Positions 26,106 to 34,501 of a stretch of 64,000 nt of DNA are shown in pieces. This DNA comes from CAYUQT01 sp964596165 (lineage in GTDB: Bacteria; Planctomycetota; Phycisphaerae; UBA1845; JAFGLZ01). The stretch lies in the NCBI GenBank assembly GCA_964596165.1, contig CAZQTW010000009.1:60056-124055 (forward strand). Direction: 5' to 3'. Within the stretch, counting starts at the first letter, position 1, and the number at the start of each line of letters is the position of its first letter. The notes beneath the pieces are model-generated. The model saw only the letters and a list, made by a program, of their open reading frames with translations, searched no databases and was not told the origin of the DNA. Both the position numbers and the translations under genes were made by a program.

Positions 26106-26172
26106 TAGAGGTTCGTTCTTACGTCCGGCGATCCACAAACTTGCGCAACCTGGCTTCGATAGCCTCCTGCGC

Positions 26173-26379
26173 TCAACTCGAAAGCTGATCGATCTCCATC
26201 TCGAGTCTTCGACCCATTTGATAGCTCAACACCGCGGCGTCGAACCAATCGAACGCCGACTCGGGGTCCGTCGCCATCGACGCAAACGCCTCAATCACGT
26301 CCGCCTCGTGGCCGGATCGATACCGAAAGACATAACGGTGATCGCCCTTGACCAATGAAAGCTGCTTGACGCCTTCCAT
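26173..26379 (-). CDS. small hypothetical protein
   Basis: 68 residues; ATG 26379 has AGGAG 8 bases upstream. It begins MEGVKQLSLVKGDHRYVFRY and has a helical, acidic second half (DPESAFDWFDAAVLSYQMG). No family recognised, but it sits in a tight leftward run (lipoprotein gene, this gene, xer). Spacing of 11 bases to the upstream lipoprotein gene supports it being a real gene. Confidence 0.6.
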   Translation of the reverse strand: MEGVKQLSLVKGDHRYVFRYRSGHEADVIEAFASMATDPESAFDWFDAAVLSYQMGRRLEMEIDQLSS

Positions 26380-26390
26380 GCATGCCACTC

Positions 26391-27134
26391 CTAGTCCACG
26401 GCTCCGGCCATCATCCGATGGTATTCCTGTCCCATCATCTCGTTGATCACCGACCAGCAGCAGTACCTCAAGTACAGCCGCTGGCTCTTCAGATATTTCC
26501 GCCAGCTCAGGGCGCCCTCGTCGGCACCGCGGTTGTCGGCATAACGGCGAACGGCCTCGGCCACCGCGTTGTGGGCGGCGTTGTAGACACGCTGAACTTG
26601 GGCCCTGGGCCGTGTGGGAGATTCCACGTCCGTTTCAACGGGGAACGGCGAGGCTTGTCTCGAAACGGCCACCGGGTCCAATCGGTTCGCAAAGCCTCTC
26701 ACCGAAGGCATGTAAAGCTGAGCCGCGATTCCCACCACGGGCGTATAGGCGTCGTACTCGGTGACGGCCAATACCACGATCCCGTCGCAGCCGATCCTCT
26801 GGCAAATCTCGATGGCGTGGGCGGGCGAGGAAACGTTCCTCTCCCCATCGCGAGCCAGAACGGCCATCACTCGGTTCACGCCGACGACCTGAACCCCTTC
26901 GACCAACGTCAACTCGCTGGCGAACAGATCAGCCACCTGAAGCGGATCAAAATCGCTCGAACCGCTGAAATTCAATGCCGGGGCAACGGCAATCAGAACA
27001 GGGCGGTCGTAAGGCCCGGGAATTTCGGTGGTCTGAGCGTGCGGTTTGGAACAGCCGCCGGCCAGACCGACGATCGCCGCAACGACAAAGCGTCGCAAGG
27101 CCTTGGGATCAGCGTATCGTCTGTTTACTACCAT
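26391..27134 (-). CDS. putative lipoprotein, CsgG/DUF799-like fold possible
   Basis: 247 residues with a lipoprotein leader (RRFVVAAIVGLAGGC, C28). The body has an alternating alpha/beta pattern (VLIAVAPALNFSG, VADLFASELTLVEGVQVVGVNRVMAVL, GCDGIVVLAVTEYDAYTPVVGIAAQLYM). This resembles periplasmic CsgG/GNA1162-type lipoproteins that read out as 'find the minimal name in a set'. Assignment to that group is tentative. The C-terminal helix is rich in Arg/Tyr. It is the first gene of the leftward cluster ending with xer. Confidence 0.55.
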   Translation of the reverse strand: MVVNRRYADPKALRRFVVAAIVGLAGGCSKPHAQTTEIPGPYDRPVLIAVAPALNFSGSSDFDPLQVADLFASELTLVEGVQVVGVNRVMAVLARDGERNVSSPAHAIEICQRIGCDGIVVLAVTEYDAYTPVVGIAAQLYMPSVRGFANRLDPVAVSRQASPFPVETDVESPTRPRAQVQRVYNAAHNAVAEAVRRYADNRGADEGALSWRKYLKSQRLYLRYCCWSVINEMMGQEYHRMMAGAVD

Positions 27135-27252
27135 TCACATAGCGTCCCTGGAAGGCACTATTCACGCCTTCCATGATTCGGTTATGCGGACCACCGGCTT
27201 TAGTTGTCGTTTCGCATCTCGGAATTATTCCCGAAATATCGGCCTCCGCCCG

Positions 27253-28386
27253 TCACTGAACCCCATTCGCCCGGGCTTCCTGTCCCGGCCGGGCGTCCGC
27301 CACGGGGGACGGCGATCGGATCGGTACGATCGACCAGATGTTCTCGGAACCGCTCCGATTGCTGGCGAAGTACACCCGCCCGTCGGCCCCGCAGACGGGG
27401 GAGTAGTTCACGGCGTCGCCCTTCGTCAGGCGAATCTTGCCCCGACCGTCCGCGTCGGTGATCCAGAGGTCCCCTCGGACCGGACGATCCGTCACCGAGA
27501 CCCCATCGGGCGAAGCAGGGTCCACCGAGCAGTAGACGATCCTTGTTCCGTCGGTTGTCCACGTCGGCGCAATCAGGGCATGATCGGAAGAGGCGGCGAC
27601 TTCCGTTGGGAAGCGAGGCTCACCGTCGACCAACCGGATCGTCCAGATACTGAACCATCGGTTTCCGCGGGCCCGCGCCCGTTGGTAGACAATGACGTCA
27701 TCCTTGGGCGACCATCGTGGGAACAGACCGTAACCGATGAACTTCCTCGTACCCGTATGCCGCAGATCAAGCGTCCAGAGCTCCCATTGCCCGTTCTGGG
27801 GGTTCAGCAGACAATACACCAATCGTTGGCCGTCCGGCGACCAATCGGGATGAATCTCCGCGGCCGGCGACTTCGTAAGCTGCTGGACCATTTGCCCGTC
27901 GATGGACGTCACCCAAATGTCCCAGTTGCCGGTCCGGTCGCTGCAGAAGGCGACGTGCTTGCCGTCCGGACTCAGCCGCGGCTGAACGTCGCTGGCCGGA
28001 TCGTCGGTCAGTTGCGTGATGGCCGTCTCGCCGATCGCCTTGATGTAGATGTCGGCGCGAGGCGAATGGCACGTGGAAGCGAAGACAAGCAGTTGCCCCG
28101 TTCGATCGACATCGGGGTCAAAATCGGCACCCTCACCCGTAAACGTGTGTTGCTGCAAACCGGCGGCAGCCTTGCCTTCGAACGGAACGGCACTGGCATC
28201 CGGCAAGTCACCAAACAGGCTGATCGGAGCGACCTTGCCCGTAACCTCGGTCGAAGCCGACGCGACCGGTTTGGCGGTCTGCTCGATCCTTGCAGGCCCT
28301 GTCTGTGTGTCTTGACATCCGATAAGCAAACCCAGTGCGCTGCCCAACCCCATCATCGCGGTTCTCAGAGAGCGTACGCCACTCAT
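27253..28386 (-). CDS. TolB-like beta-propeller lipoprotein
   Basis: 377 residues; ATG 28386 follows AAGGAG by 10 bases. The leader MMGLGSALGLLIGC ends in a lipobox. Repeats of the WD40-like PD40 type (PRLSPDGKHVAFCSDRTGNWDIWV, PDWSPDGQRLVY, PRWSPKDDVIVY, VYFASNRSGSENIW) form a TolB-type propeller. Canonical tolB is soluble periplasmic, so this lipid-anchored form is probably a paralogue with a cell-envelope binding role. No tol-pal genes are adjacent. Confidence 0.78.
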   Translation of the reverse strand: MSGVRSLRTAMMGLGSALGLLIGCQDTQTGPARIEQTAKPVASASTEVTGKVAPISLFGDLPDASAVPFEGKAAAGLQQHTFTGEGADFDPDVDRTGQLLVFASTCHSPRADIYIKAIGETAITQLTDDPASDVQPRLSPDGKHVAFCSDRTGNWDIWVTSIDGQMVQQLTKSPAAEIHPDWSPDGQRLVYCLLNPQNGQWELWTLDLRHTGTRKFIGYGLFPRWSPKDDVIVYQRARARGNRWFSIWTIRLVDGEPRFPTEVAASSDHALIAPTWTTDGTRIVYCSVDPASPDGVSVTDRPVRGDLWITDADGRGKIRLTKGDAVNYSPVCGADGRVYFASNRSGSENIWSIVPIRSPSPVADARPGQEARANGVQ

Positions 28387-28458
28387 AACCGTTGGGCTCC
28401 TTGGGGATCGGTCCTGACAGGCACGACTGGAATCCGTACCGACACGAATGCCTGTCAC

Positions 28459-28726
28459 GGCCCCCGTCTGGGTTTATCGGCTCCCGGCGAGGCTCGGATA
28501 ACGAGGGAGAGGAAAATCCGGTACAGGCAAAAGTCCGATAATCGCCCTACTATTATCGGCCAGTGAAGACCCGCTGCTTGAGATTCGGCACAGGGGAAAT
28601 AAAGCGACCCAATCGTTGCCTAAATCATATCCAAATAATGAGATGCAAACACAGGCCGTTGACATCCACACGCGGATGGCAGCCCCCGGTTAGGCTGTCC
28701 GCGAAAACGACCGAGGCGAACCCCCA
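28459..28726. promoter_or_regulatory. operator-like inverted repeat in spacer upstream of TolB-like gene
   Basis: CCGATAAT (28535-28542) and ATTATCGG (28552-28559) form perfect 8-bp arms around 9 bases, about 150 bases upstream of the TolB-like start. Related TTATCGG (28473 region) and GGATAA words occur nearby. It is the most A/T-rich part of the spacer and a plausible promoter/operator. Confidence 0.4.
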
Positions 28727-29623
28727 TTAGCCTGTTGGCCCGGAGGTCGCGGGACGTGCCCTGGGGGGATGGACCGGCGCATTCTGCCCCCCCTTGCCGG
28801 GCCCGTGACGCCATTCGGGGGACTGCTTCTCCAGCGGTGGCTTCGGGCCCATGCCCGATTTCCGCCCGAGGCGGGGGGAAGGGTTCTTCAGCATCTCCTG
28901 GAACATCCGGCTAACCTGGGCTTCTTTATCTTGCCGCCGGATTTCAACATGCTGCTTCTGTTGGTTGAGTCGCTCCTCCAATTCCTGGATGTTCAGTTCC
29001 GTTCGTCGGATCTCCAGATCGAAACGCCGGCCAATCAATTCCTTCAAGCGGGCCTCGGCCTCCTGCGAATCGCCTTTGTCCCGTGCTCGGTGAACGTGAC
29101 GAAGCGCCTCGTGGATGTCGAACTCCAGCTTGACCAGCGACATCTCCACTTCGGCGAGTTCCGGATTGCGGAGGCTCAAATCCATCAGGCGAACGACCTG
29201 GGGCCACATGTTGCGGGACAGGCGGGAAAACGCGTCGGGATCGGCGGTCCGCATGTCTTCGAGCATGGCGTATCGTTCGGGCCAGTGCTGCTTCAGAAAG
29301 GCCATCGCCTCCTCAATCTGTTCCTGCGTCGGCGCGATCCCGGGCTTCCCCTGCTTGGCGAACCCGGCCCGAGGACCGAGAGAGTCCAAACCCGCCTTCT
29401 TGAACCCTGATGGACGATCCAGTCCGGGGTGAGGCGGCAAAGGCGGACGATCGTCTCCAACCGTGTCCCCCGCCGCGGCCACCGCCGGCGATTCGGCGAC
29501 GGTCGTGCCACCGCCGGCCGAAGGCTCCCCGAGTGCAATACCAGGTAGGAAGGTGAGTGTCCATACGCCGAGGCCGCAAGCCGCGACCAACGCGATCAGG
29601 ATCTTCCTCCTCGTTGCAGTCAC
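28727..29623 (-). CDS. secreted coiled-coil protein of sigma cassette 1
   Basis: 298 residues: a signal peptide (ILIALVAACGLGVWTLTFLPG), a Pro/Gly-rich linker, then a charged helical region predicted to form coiled coils (ARLKELIGRRFDLEIRRTEL, then IQELEERLNQQKQHVEIRRQ). The C-terminus is Pro/Gly-rich. It lies directly after the anti-sigma-like gene. It is clearly paralogous to the protein at 33524-34501; for example, FDLEIRRTELNIQELEERL aligns with FDIRMQIRQLEIKEIKQRL. Function unknown; perhaps a periplasmic sensor or partner of the anti-sigma factor. Confidence 0.68.
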   Translation of the reverse strand: MTATRRKILIALVAACGLGVWTLTFLPGIALGEPSAGGGTTVAESPAVAAAGDTVGDDRPPLPPHPGLDRPSGFKKAGLDSLGPRAGFAKQGKPGIAPTQEQIEEAMAFLKQHWPERYAMLEDMRTADPDAFSRLSRNMWPQVVRLMDLSLRNPELAEVEMSLVKLEFDIHEALRHVHRARDKGDSQEAEARLKELIGRRFDLEIRRTELNIQELEERLNQQKQHVEIRRQDKEAQVSRMFQEMLKNPSPRLGRKSGMGPKPPLEKQSPEWRHGPGKGGQNAPVHPPRARPATSGPTG

Positions 29624-29682
29624 CCCAGTACTCCTTCATCGAGTGACGTGGACCGTCTTCGGAACGGTCCGGTCTGTCTCCG

Positions 29683-30255
29683 TCAGCCCTGCGTCAGCGA
29701 CGATTGCACCTTCAGGTTGTCGATCTCGTCGCTGATCGATCGCAGCTCGGCTTCGGCTGCGTCGTACGTATCCGTCGACCGCGAGCTTGTCATATGACTG
29801 ATGTCCTGGTCGAGCATCGAAAGCGCCCCGTCGCGGCGTTGGTCGAGCGACTGGAACGCCAGCGCCATGTCGTCGGCAACCTCTTCAAACGTGCGGCTTT
29901 CGGCCGTCGTCGTCGGCGCGGCCGTGGGCATGACCAATCGCATCAGTCCGACCGCCAGCGCAACGCACGCGGCCGCCGCCAGCGCGCCGAAGATCCTCCA
30001 GGTCCTCGACGACCAGGAACGCCGGCCGTACCGGGCCAATTCAGTCCGGACAGCCAGCTTGACCGAGGCCATCGTCGCCGGTTCCGGCGTCGGATCGGCC
30101 GCGCACGCAAGAACGTCGCGCTCCAGTTCGACCGCCACGGCCTGCCGAAGCAGAACCATCGTCTCCGCCGAGGGAGCGGGCGTATCCTTCATCAACGGAA
30201 CGAGCCATTCCTCGTCGCGCCGGATCTGCTCCAGGATTTCACGGTCCTCCGTCAT
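29683..30255 (-). CDS. membrane anti-sigma-factor-like protein, cassette 1
   Basis: 190 residues, overlapping the ECF sigma gene by 4 bases (ATGA). There is a cytoplasmic N-terminal half, one membrane segment (IFGALAAAACVALAVGLMRLVM, about residues 88-109) and a periplasmic helical C-terminal part. No zinc-binding HxxxCxxC motif is seen. Gene order and topology fit a sigma-factor-sequestering membrane protein; sequence family not recognised. Confidence 0.65.
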   Translation of the reverse strand: MTEDREILEQIRRDEEWLVPLMKDTPAPSAETMVLLRQAVAVELERDVLACAADPTPEPATMASVKLAVRTELARYGRRSWSSRTWRIFGALAAAACVALAVGLMRLVMPTAAPTTTAESRTFEEVADDMALAFQSLDQRRDGALSMLDQDISHMTSSRSTDTYDAAEAELRSISDEIDNLKVQSSLTQG

Positions 30256-30842
30256 GGCTTTCCGGGCCCTTCCATGATCTCACGGAGCCGCCGCAATCCG
30301 CGATGCGCCCGGGCCAGCGCCGTGCCCAACGGCGTGCCCATCACCTGGGCGATATCGCTGAACGGCATGTCGGAAAAATGCCTGAGCATGATCACTTCGC
30401 GTTCCGCATCGTTCAGTTGCGCCAGGGCCCATTGTAGACGGTCAACCTCATCCGCCAGTTCGGCCCTTCCGTCGGGCGCCTCTTGTTCGCCATGCGGTCG
30501 GTCAAGGATATCGGCCTGGCCCTCACTACCGTCGGCCGGCCGATATTCGGCGGCCGGTACAACCGGCGACTTGCGAATCCGGCGAACACGGTCGCGGGCC
30601 AGATTCATCGCAATCCGAAACAGCCACGCCTCAAAGCGACCGTCGTGCTCGTATTTGTCTATCATCCGAACGACCCGGACAAAGACCTCTTGCAGTAGGT
30701 CATCCGACTCGTCGCGGTGGCCGGTCAGACGGTAGAGGAAACCATACAGCCGACGGCTGTAAGCCTCCACCAGGACCTCAAAGGCGGCCGGATCTCGCCG
30801 CTGGGCCCGCTCGATCACGTCGGCCAACCCCGTGTCGTCCAT
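30252..30842 (-). CDS. ECF RNA polymerase sigma factor, cassette 1
   Basis: 196 residues from ATG 30842; the frame is open far upstream, but the MDDTGLADVIERAQRRD start fits ECF proteins. Region 2 reads FEVLVEAYSRRLYGFLYRL, then DLLQEVFVRVVRMIDKY and FEAWLFRIAMNLARDRVRR. Region 4 reads QLNDAEREVIMLRHFSDMPFSDIAQVMGTPLGTALARAHRGL. It directs RNA polymerase to a regulon, probably held inactive by the adjacent membrane protein. Confidence 0.88.
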   Translation of the reverse strand: MDDTGLADVIERAQRRDPAAFEVLVEAYSRRLYGFLYRLTGHRDESDDLLQEVFVRVVRMIDKYEHDGRFEAWLFRIAMNLARDRVRRIRKSPVVPAAEYRPADGSEGQADILDRPHGEQEAPDGRAELADEVDRLQWALAQLNDAEREVIMLRHFSDMPFSDIAQVMGTPLGTALARAHRGLRRLREIMEGPGKP

Positions 30843-31449
30843 CTCTGCTCGTCCACCAAGTACAACGGTCAGTAACCCCATCCATTGCCTCGGCCAATCG
30901 GGATTATCCATGGTCCGGATAACGGTATGCAAGCGGGTCGAACCGGGTATCGAGTGTCGGGGTTCGGCTATGGAGTCTGGGGTCATGGAGACAGTGAACA
31001 GGGCGCCCAAAGCCCATCTGGCACCCAAGAACAAAGCCGTTGGCGAATTGTACGGATGATTGAACACGATGACACCACGGCGTGAGAGACAGACCGAGCG
31101 AAGATCGCTCAGGCCTCTCTTCTCCCTCCCTACCAATAAAAGGCACCGAGTGTTCAACGACGGCACCCTTCCAATTGAACACCTGACGGCGGTCTTGGAC
31201 TTACGATCGGGGATCCCGGATTGACGAGGGACAGGGAATTCGGGATTCAGAACAGGGAATTCAGAAGACAAGATTCAGAAGTCAGGAGACAGAAAACACC
31301 GAGTCTTCGACCGGCGAGACGCCGCCGCCACCGACCACGCGGTCTTCAACCAGTAGGCCGCGGCCGATGGGCCGCTTCGGTCGCCCGGTTGCGAGCGTGG
31401 CCCACACGCTGGTGTGGCCCGCCTCACCGCATTCGGATAGACTCTGTTC
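30843..31449. repeat. repeat-bearing spacer between sigma factor and SecA-like genes
   Basis: No gene seen in about 600 bases. Two degenerate heptanucleotide tracts are present. At 30946-31001 the register is GGTATCG, AGTGTCG, GGGTTCG, GCTATGG, AGTCTGG, GGTCATG, GAGACAG, TGAACAG. At 31221-31297 eleven units read TTGACGA, GGGACAG, GGAATTC, GGGATTC, AGAACAG, GGAATTC, AGAAGAC, AAGATTC, AGAAGTC, AGGAGAC, AGAAAAC. Promoters for both divergent genes must also lie here. Confidence 0.6.
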
Positions 31450-33378
31450 ATGGCCGGCAAGAAGCAAAAGAAGAGATACTTCGGATCGGGTCGAGTTCGG
31501 GCATGGCGGACCCGGCGCAACGCGGCGGACGTCATCGGCCAAATCAACGCCCTCGAAAAGACGACCGCCGACCTCAGCGATGCCCGATTGCGCGAACGAG
31601 TCGACGGCTTTCGCCGCCAGGCCCGTGAAGGACGGCCGCCAGCCGACCTGCTGCCGGAGGTCTTCGCCGTGGTTCGCGAGTCGGCGAGGCGCAACGTCGG
31701 CCTGCGACACTTCGACGTCCAGCTCATGGGCGGCTTGGCGATGTCGCGCGGCGCAATCGCCGAGATGGCCACCGGCGAGGGCAAAACGCTGGTGGCCACG
31801 CTCTGGGCGTTCCTCGCCGCCCTCAGCGGACGCGGCGTGCACATCGTCACCGTGAACGACTATCTGGCCAAACGCGACCGCGAGTGGATGGGGCCGGTCT
31901 ACGAGAAGATGGGGCTGACCGTCGGCGTCATCCTCGAAAAAATGCAACCGGCGGAGCGCCGCCAAGCCTATGCCGCCGACGTGACATACGGAACGAACAA
32001 AGAGTTCGGGTTCGACTACCTTCGCGATCAGCTCGCACGCATGTCGCGCCGAGAACGGTTGGGTCGGCAGATTCGCGATTCACTGCTGGGCGTCGAGAAC
32101 CGCACGGACAGCGGCATCGTCCAGCGGGGTCACGCCTGCGCCATCGTCGACGAGGTCGACAGCATCCTGATCGACGAGGCCCGCGTGCCGTTGATCATCG
32201 CTAGCGCCCCGGGCGAGTGTAAGGAGGCGGCGGTCTATCGCCTCGCCGACGACGTCGCCGGCCGGTTGGAACCCCGGCGGCACTTCAAGCTCACGCCGCG
32301 CAAACGCCTGACCGAGCTGACCGACGAAGGCCGGCAACGAATCTACGAACTCCTCCCGCCCGGCATGAAGGCGTCGGCCGGCGAACGGCCATGGTCTCAG
32401 TGCGTCGAGCAGGCGTTGCGCGCCCGGTACTTCTGGAAGCGGGATCGCGACTACATCATTGTCGACAACAAGCTGGTGATCGTCGACGAATTCACCGGCC
32501 GCCAGCAGCCGGACCGTACGTGGAGCGACGGCCTTCATCAGGCAATCGAGGCTCGCGAGAACATCGACATCCGCAGCGAACATCAAACGCTCGCGCAGAT
32601 CACCTTTCAGCGATACTTCCGAATGTACGATCACCTGTGCGGGATGACCGGCACGGCCGCAACAAGCGCCCGCGAATTCTGGACGATCTACGGCCTTCCG
32701 GTCGTGCGAATTCCCACAAATCGTCCCCTGAGGCGAACGCTCGCCCCGGACGTCGTCTTCGCTTCGGCGGCGGCGAAATTCAACGCAATCGAAACGGTTA
32801 TCCTCGACATGCACCGCCAAGGACGGCCCGTCCTGGTGGGTACGCGCAACGTGGCCGTCAATGAGTACATCTCGCAGCGACTTGCCACGCTGGGCCTGCC
32901 GCATGCCGTGCTCAACGCCAAGCAGCACGAGCAGGAAGCCCGGATCGTCGCGCAGGCCGGCCAGCCCGGCAACATCACAATCGCCACGAACATGGCCGGG
33001 CGTGGAACGGACATCCTCTTGGGCAAGGGAGTGGCCGCCCTCGGCGGTCTGCATGTCATCGGTACGGAGCGCCACGACGCCCGCCGAATCGATCTGCAAC
33101 TTCTAGGACGGGCCGGGCGACAGGGCGATCCCGGAAGCGGGCAGTTCTTCGTCTCGCTGGAGGATGAGATGATCCAATTGCACGGGCCCCGATGGGCCCG
33201 CCGCGCCGCAAAGGGCAAGGATATGAAACCGCTCGAGGGACGCCGTTGGGGCGCCCTCTTCGACCGCACACAGCGCCGCCTCGAACGACTCCACCTCACC
33301 ATCCGTCGCGATCTCATGGTACACGACGATTGGCTGGAGAAAGCGCTGCGCCGGCTCGCCGGTCAGGTCGTGGAGTGA
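31450..33378 (+). CDS. short SecA-like ATPase
   Basis: 642 residues, against about 830-1000 for housekeeping SecA. The DEAD motor is complete: MGGLAMSRGAIAEMATGEGKT (Walker A, about 106-113), VTVNDYLAKRD, TYGTNKEFGFDYLRD, and IVDEVDSILIDEAR (Walker B, about 235). Also present are the cross-linking region, MTGTAAT, ATNMAGRGTDI and HVIGTERHDARRIDLQLLGRAGRQGDPG. It ends about where the helical scaffold/wing begins and lacks the C-terminal zinc-binding tail. A SecA2-like or specialised export role is likely. It lies between two ECF-sigma cassettes on the opposite strand. Confidence 0.82.
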   Translation: MAGKKQKKRYFGSGRVRAWRTRRNAADVIGQINALEKTTADLSDARLRERVDGFRRQAREGRPPADLLPEVFAVVRESARRNVGLRHFDVQLMGGLAMSRGAIAEMATGEGKTLVATLWAFLAALSGRGVHIVTVNDYLAKRDREWMGPVYEKMGLTVGVILEKMQPAERRQAYAADVTYGTNKEFGFDYLRDQLARMSRRERLGRQIRDSLLGVENRTDSGIVQRGHACAIVDEVDSILIDEARVPLIIASAPGECKEAAVYRLADDVAGRLEPRRHFKLTPRKRLTELTDEGRQRIYELLPPGMKASAGERPWSQCVEQALRARYFWKRDRDYIIVDNKLVIVDEFTGRQQPDRTWSDGLHQAIEARENIDIRSEHQTLAQITFQRYFRMYDHLCGMTGTAATSAREFWTIYGLPVVRIPTNRPLRRTLAPDVVFASAAAKFNAIETVILDMHRQGRPVLVGTRNVAVNEYISQRLATLGLPHAVLNAKQHEQEARIVAQAGQPGNITIATNMAGRGTDILLGKGVAALGGLHVIGTERHDARRIDLQLLGRAGRQGDPGSGQFFVSLEDEMIQLHGPRWARRAAKGKDMKPLEGRRWGALFDRTQRRLERLHLTIRRDLMVHDDWLEKALRRLAGQVVE

Positions 33379-33418
33379 CAGCGATGTTCGGACGTTTCGA
33401 GGCATGTCACAATGCGTC

Positions 33419-33474
33419 GTGGCGGCCGGCGCCTCGCAGGCCGAAGGCCGACCGGTGGGAGCGCCGGCCGCCAC
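33419..33474. terminator. long perfect stem-loop between convergent genes
   Basis: A perfect 14-bp stem pairs 33419-33432 with 33461-33474. The 28-base loop contains a smaller GGCC hairpin. It lies between the ends of the SecA-like and coiled-coil genes. No T-run follows on either side, so its role as terminator is uncertain. Confidence 0.4.
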
Positions 33475-33523
33475 ACCCAATCGTGTGCCGCCTTGACGTC
33501 CGGACGACATCCCCGGCGATTTC

Positions 33524-34501
33524 TCACCACTCCGTCTCATCCGGGCTGAGAAGCTGCTGCATCCGACGTTCAATCAGGTTCGCCTTGTCTTTCATCCGCT
33601 TGTCCAGCCCGGACATCAGTTCGTCCAGCCTCTGCTTGATTTCCTTGATCTCAAGCTGACGGATCTGCATGCGAATGTCGAACTGCTGGCTGAGTGTCTC
33701 GCGGAGCTGTGATTCGGTCTCCTTGTGGGTCGTCGGGTCTGTGTCACGACGGCACCTCTCGGCGAGCTCGACAATCCTGTCCGTCAACTGTTCGTCGCGC
33801 TCCATCAGCCTGGCCCGTTCGGGGTCGTGTCGGCGGAGTTCCTCCAGTTCCAGTCGCTTTCGCCCCGGGGCGTTCAGTGGCATCCGCACGGCCGGGGGCG
33901 GCATCACCGGGGCAGCCGAAGGGGACTGCGCCGAGCCTGGAACGGTGGGTGGTGGTGGAGTGGGTTGTTGGCCGAATGCATTAGGGAACGGTAGAGCGAA
34001 TCGCGGCAGTTCCTTCTCGAACTGCTCCGGGTTCTCGCGGCGGAGGATCATCAGCCGCTCATGCAGTTCGGGGCTCTCCCGGCGAAGGCGCTCGAGAACG
34101 TCCTCAACGAGAGGCGGCAGAACGGGACGCTCCCAGGTCGTGCCCGCCTTCGGGCTCGGCCCGAAGGCCGACGGGCGCGGTTGTCCGCCCTTCAGTGCCA
34201 TGAGCTCACGCTCCAACCGATCCATGTGCTCAGTCAGCTCGCGGAATTCCGGCGCATCAGGCCCCATCCGCTTTTCTTCTCTCAGATCATTCCTCTTCGA
34301 CTGCAATTCGGCCAGCTTCTGGCGAATCTCGTCAATCTCACGTTGACGATCACCGCCGGACGGACCGGACATCCGCCCTGCCGGCGGCCGGTCCGGCCCC
34401 CCCGGACGCGGACCTTCTGGTCGGGGCTCCTCGGCGGCAGCAAGACCACCGATCGCTCCGCTCAGCATGACACTCAACATCAGCGAACACGGATTAGGCA
34501 T
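33524..34501 (-). CDS. secreted coiled-coil protein of sigma cassette 2
   Basis: 325 residues with a signal peptide (LMLSVMLSGAIGGLAAAEE), a Pro/Gly-rich segment and two helical blocks (REIDEIRQKLAELQSKRNDL; ETESQLRETLSQQFDIRMQI onward) joined by a proline-rich linker. It overlaps the anti-sigma-like gene by 8 bases. It is homologous to 28727-29623 in both the PELHERLMILRRENPEQF/PERYAMLEDMRTADPDAF block and the C-terminal helix. Function unknown. Confidence 0.66.
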   Translation of the reverse strand: MPNPCSLMLSVMLSGAIGGLAAAEEPRPEGPRPGGPDRPPAGRMSGPSGGDRQREIDEIRQKLAELQSKRNDLREEKRMGPDAPEFRELTEHMDRLERELMALKGGQPRPSAFGPSPKAGTTWERPVLPPLVEDVLERLRRESPELHERLMILRRENPEQFEKELPRFALPFPNAFGQQPTPPPPTVPGSAQSPSAAPVMPPPAVRMPLNAPGRKRLELEELRRHDPERARLMERDEQLTDRIVELAERCRRDTDPTTHKETESQLRETLSQQFDIRMQIRQLEIKEIKQRLDELMSGLDKRMKDKANLIERRMQQLLSPDETEW

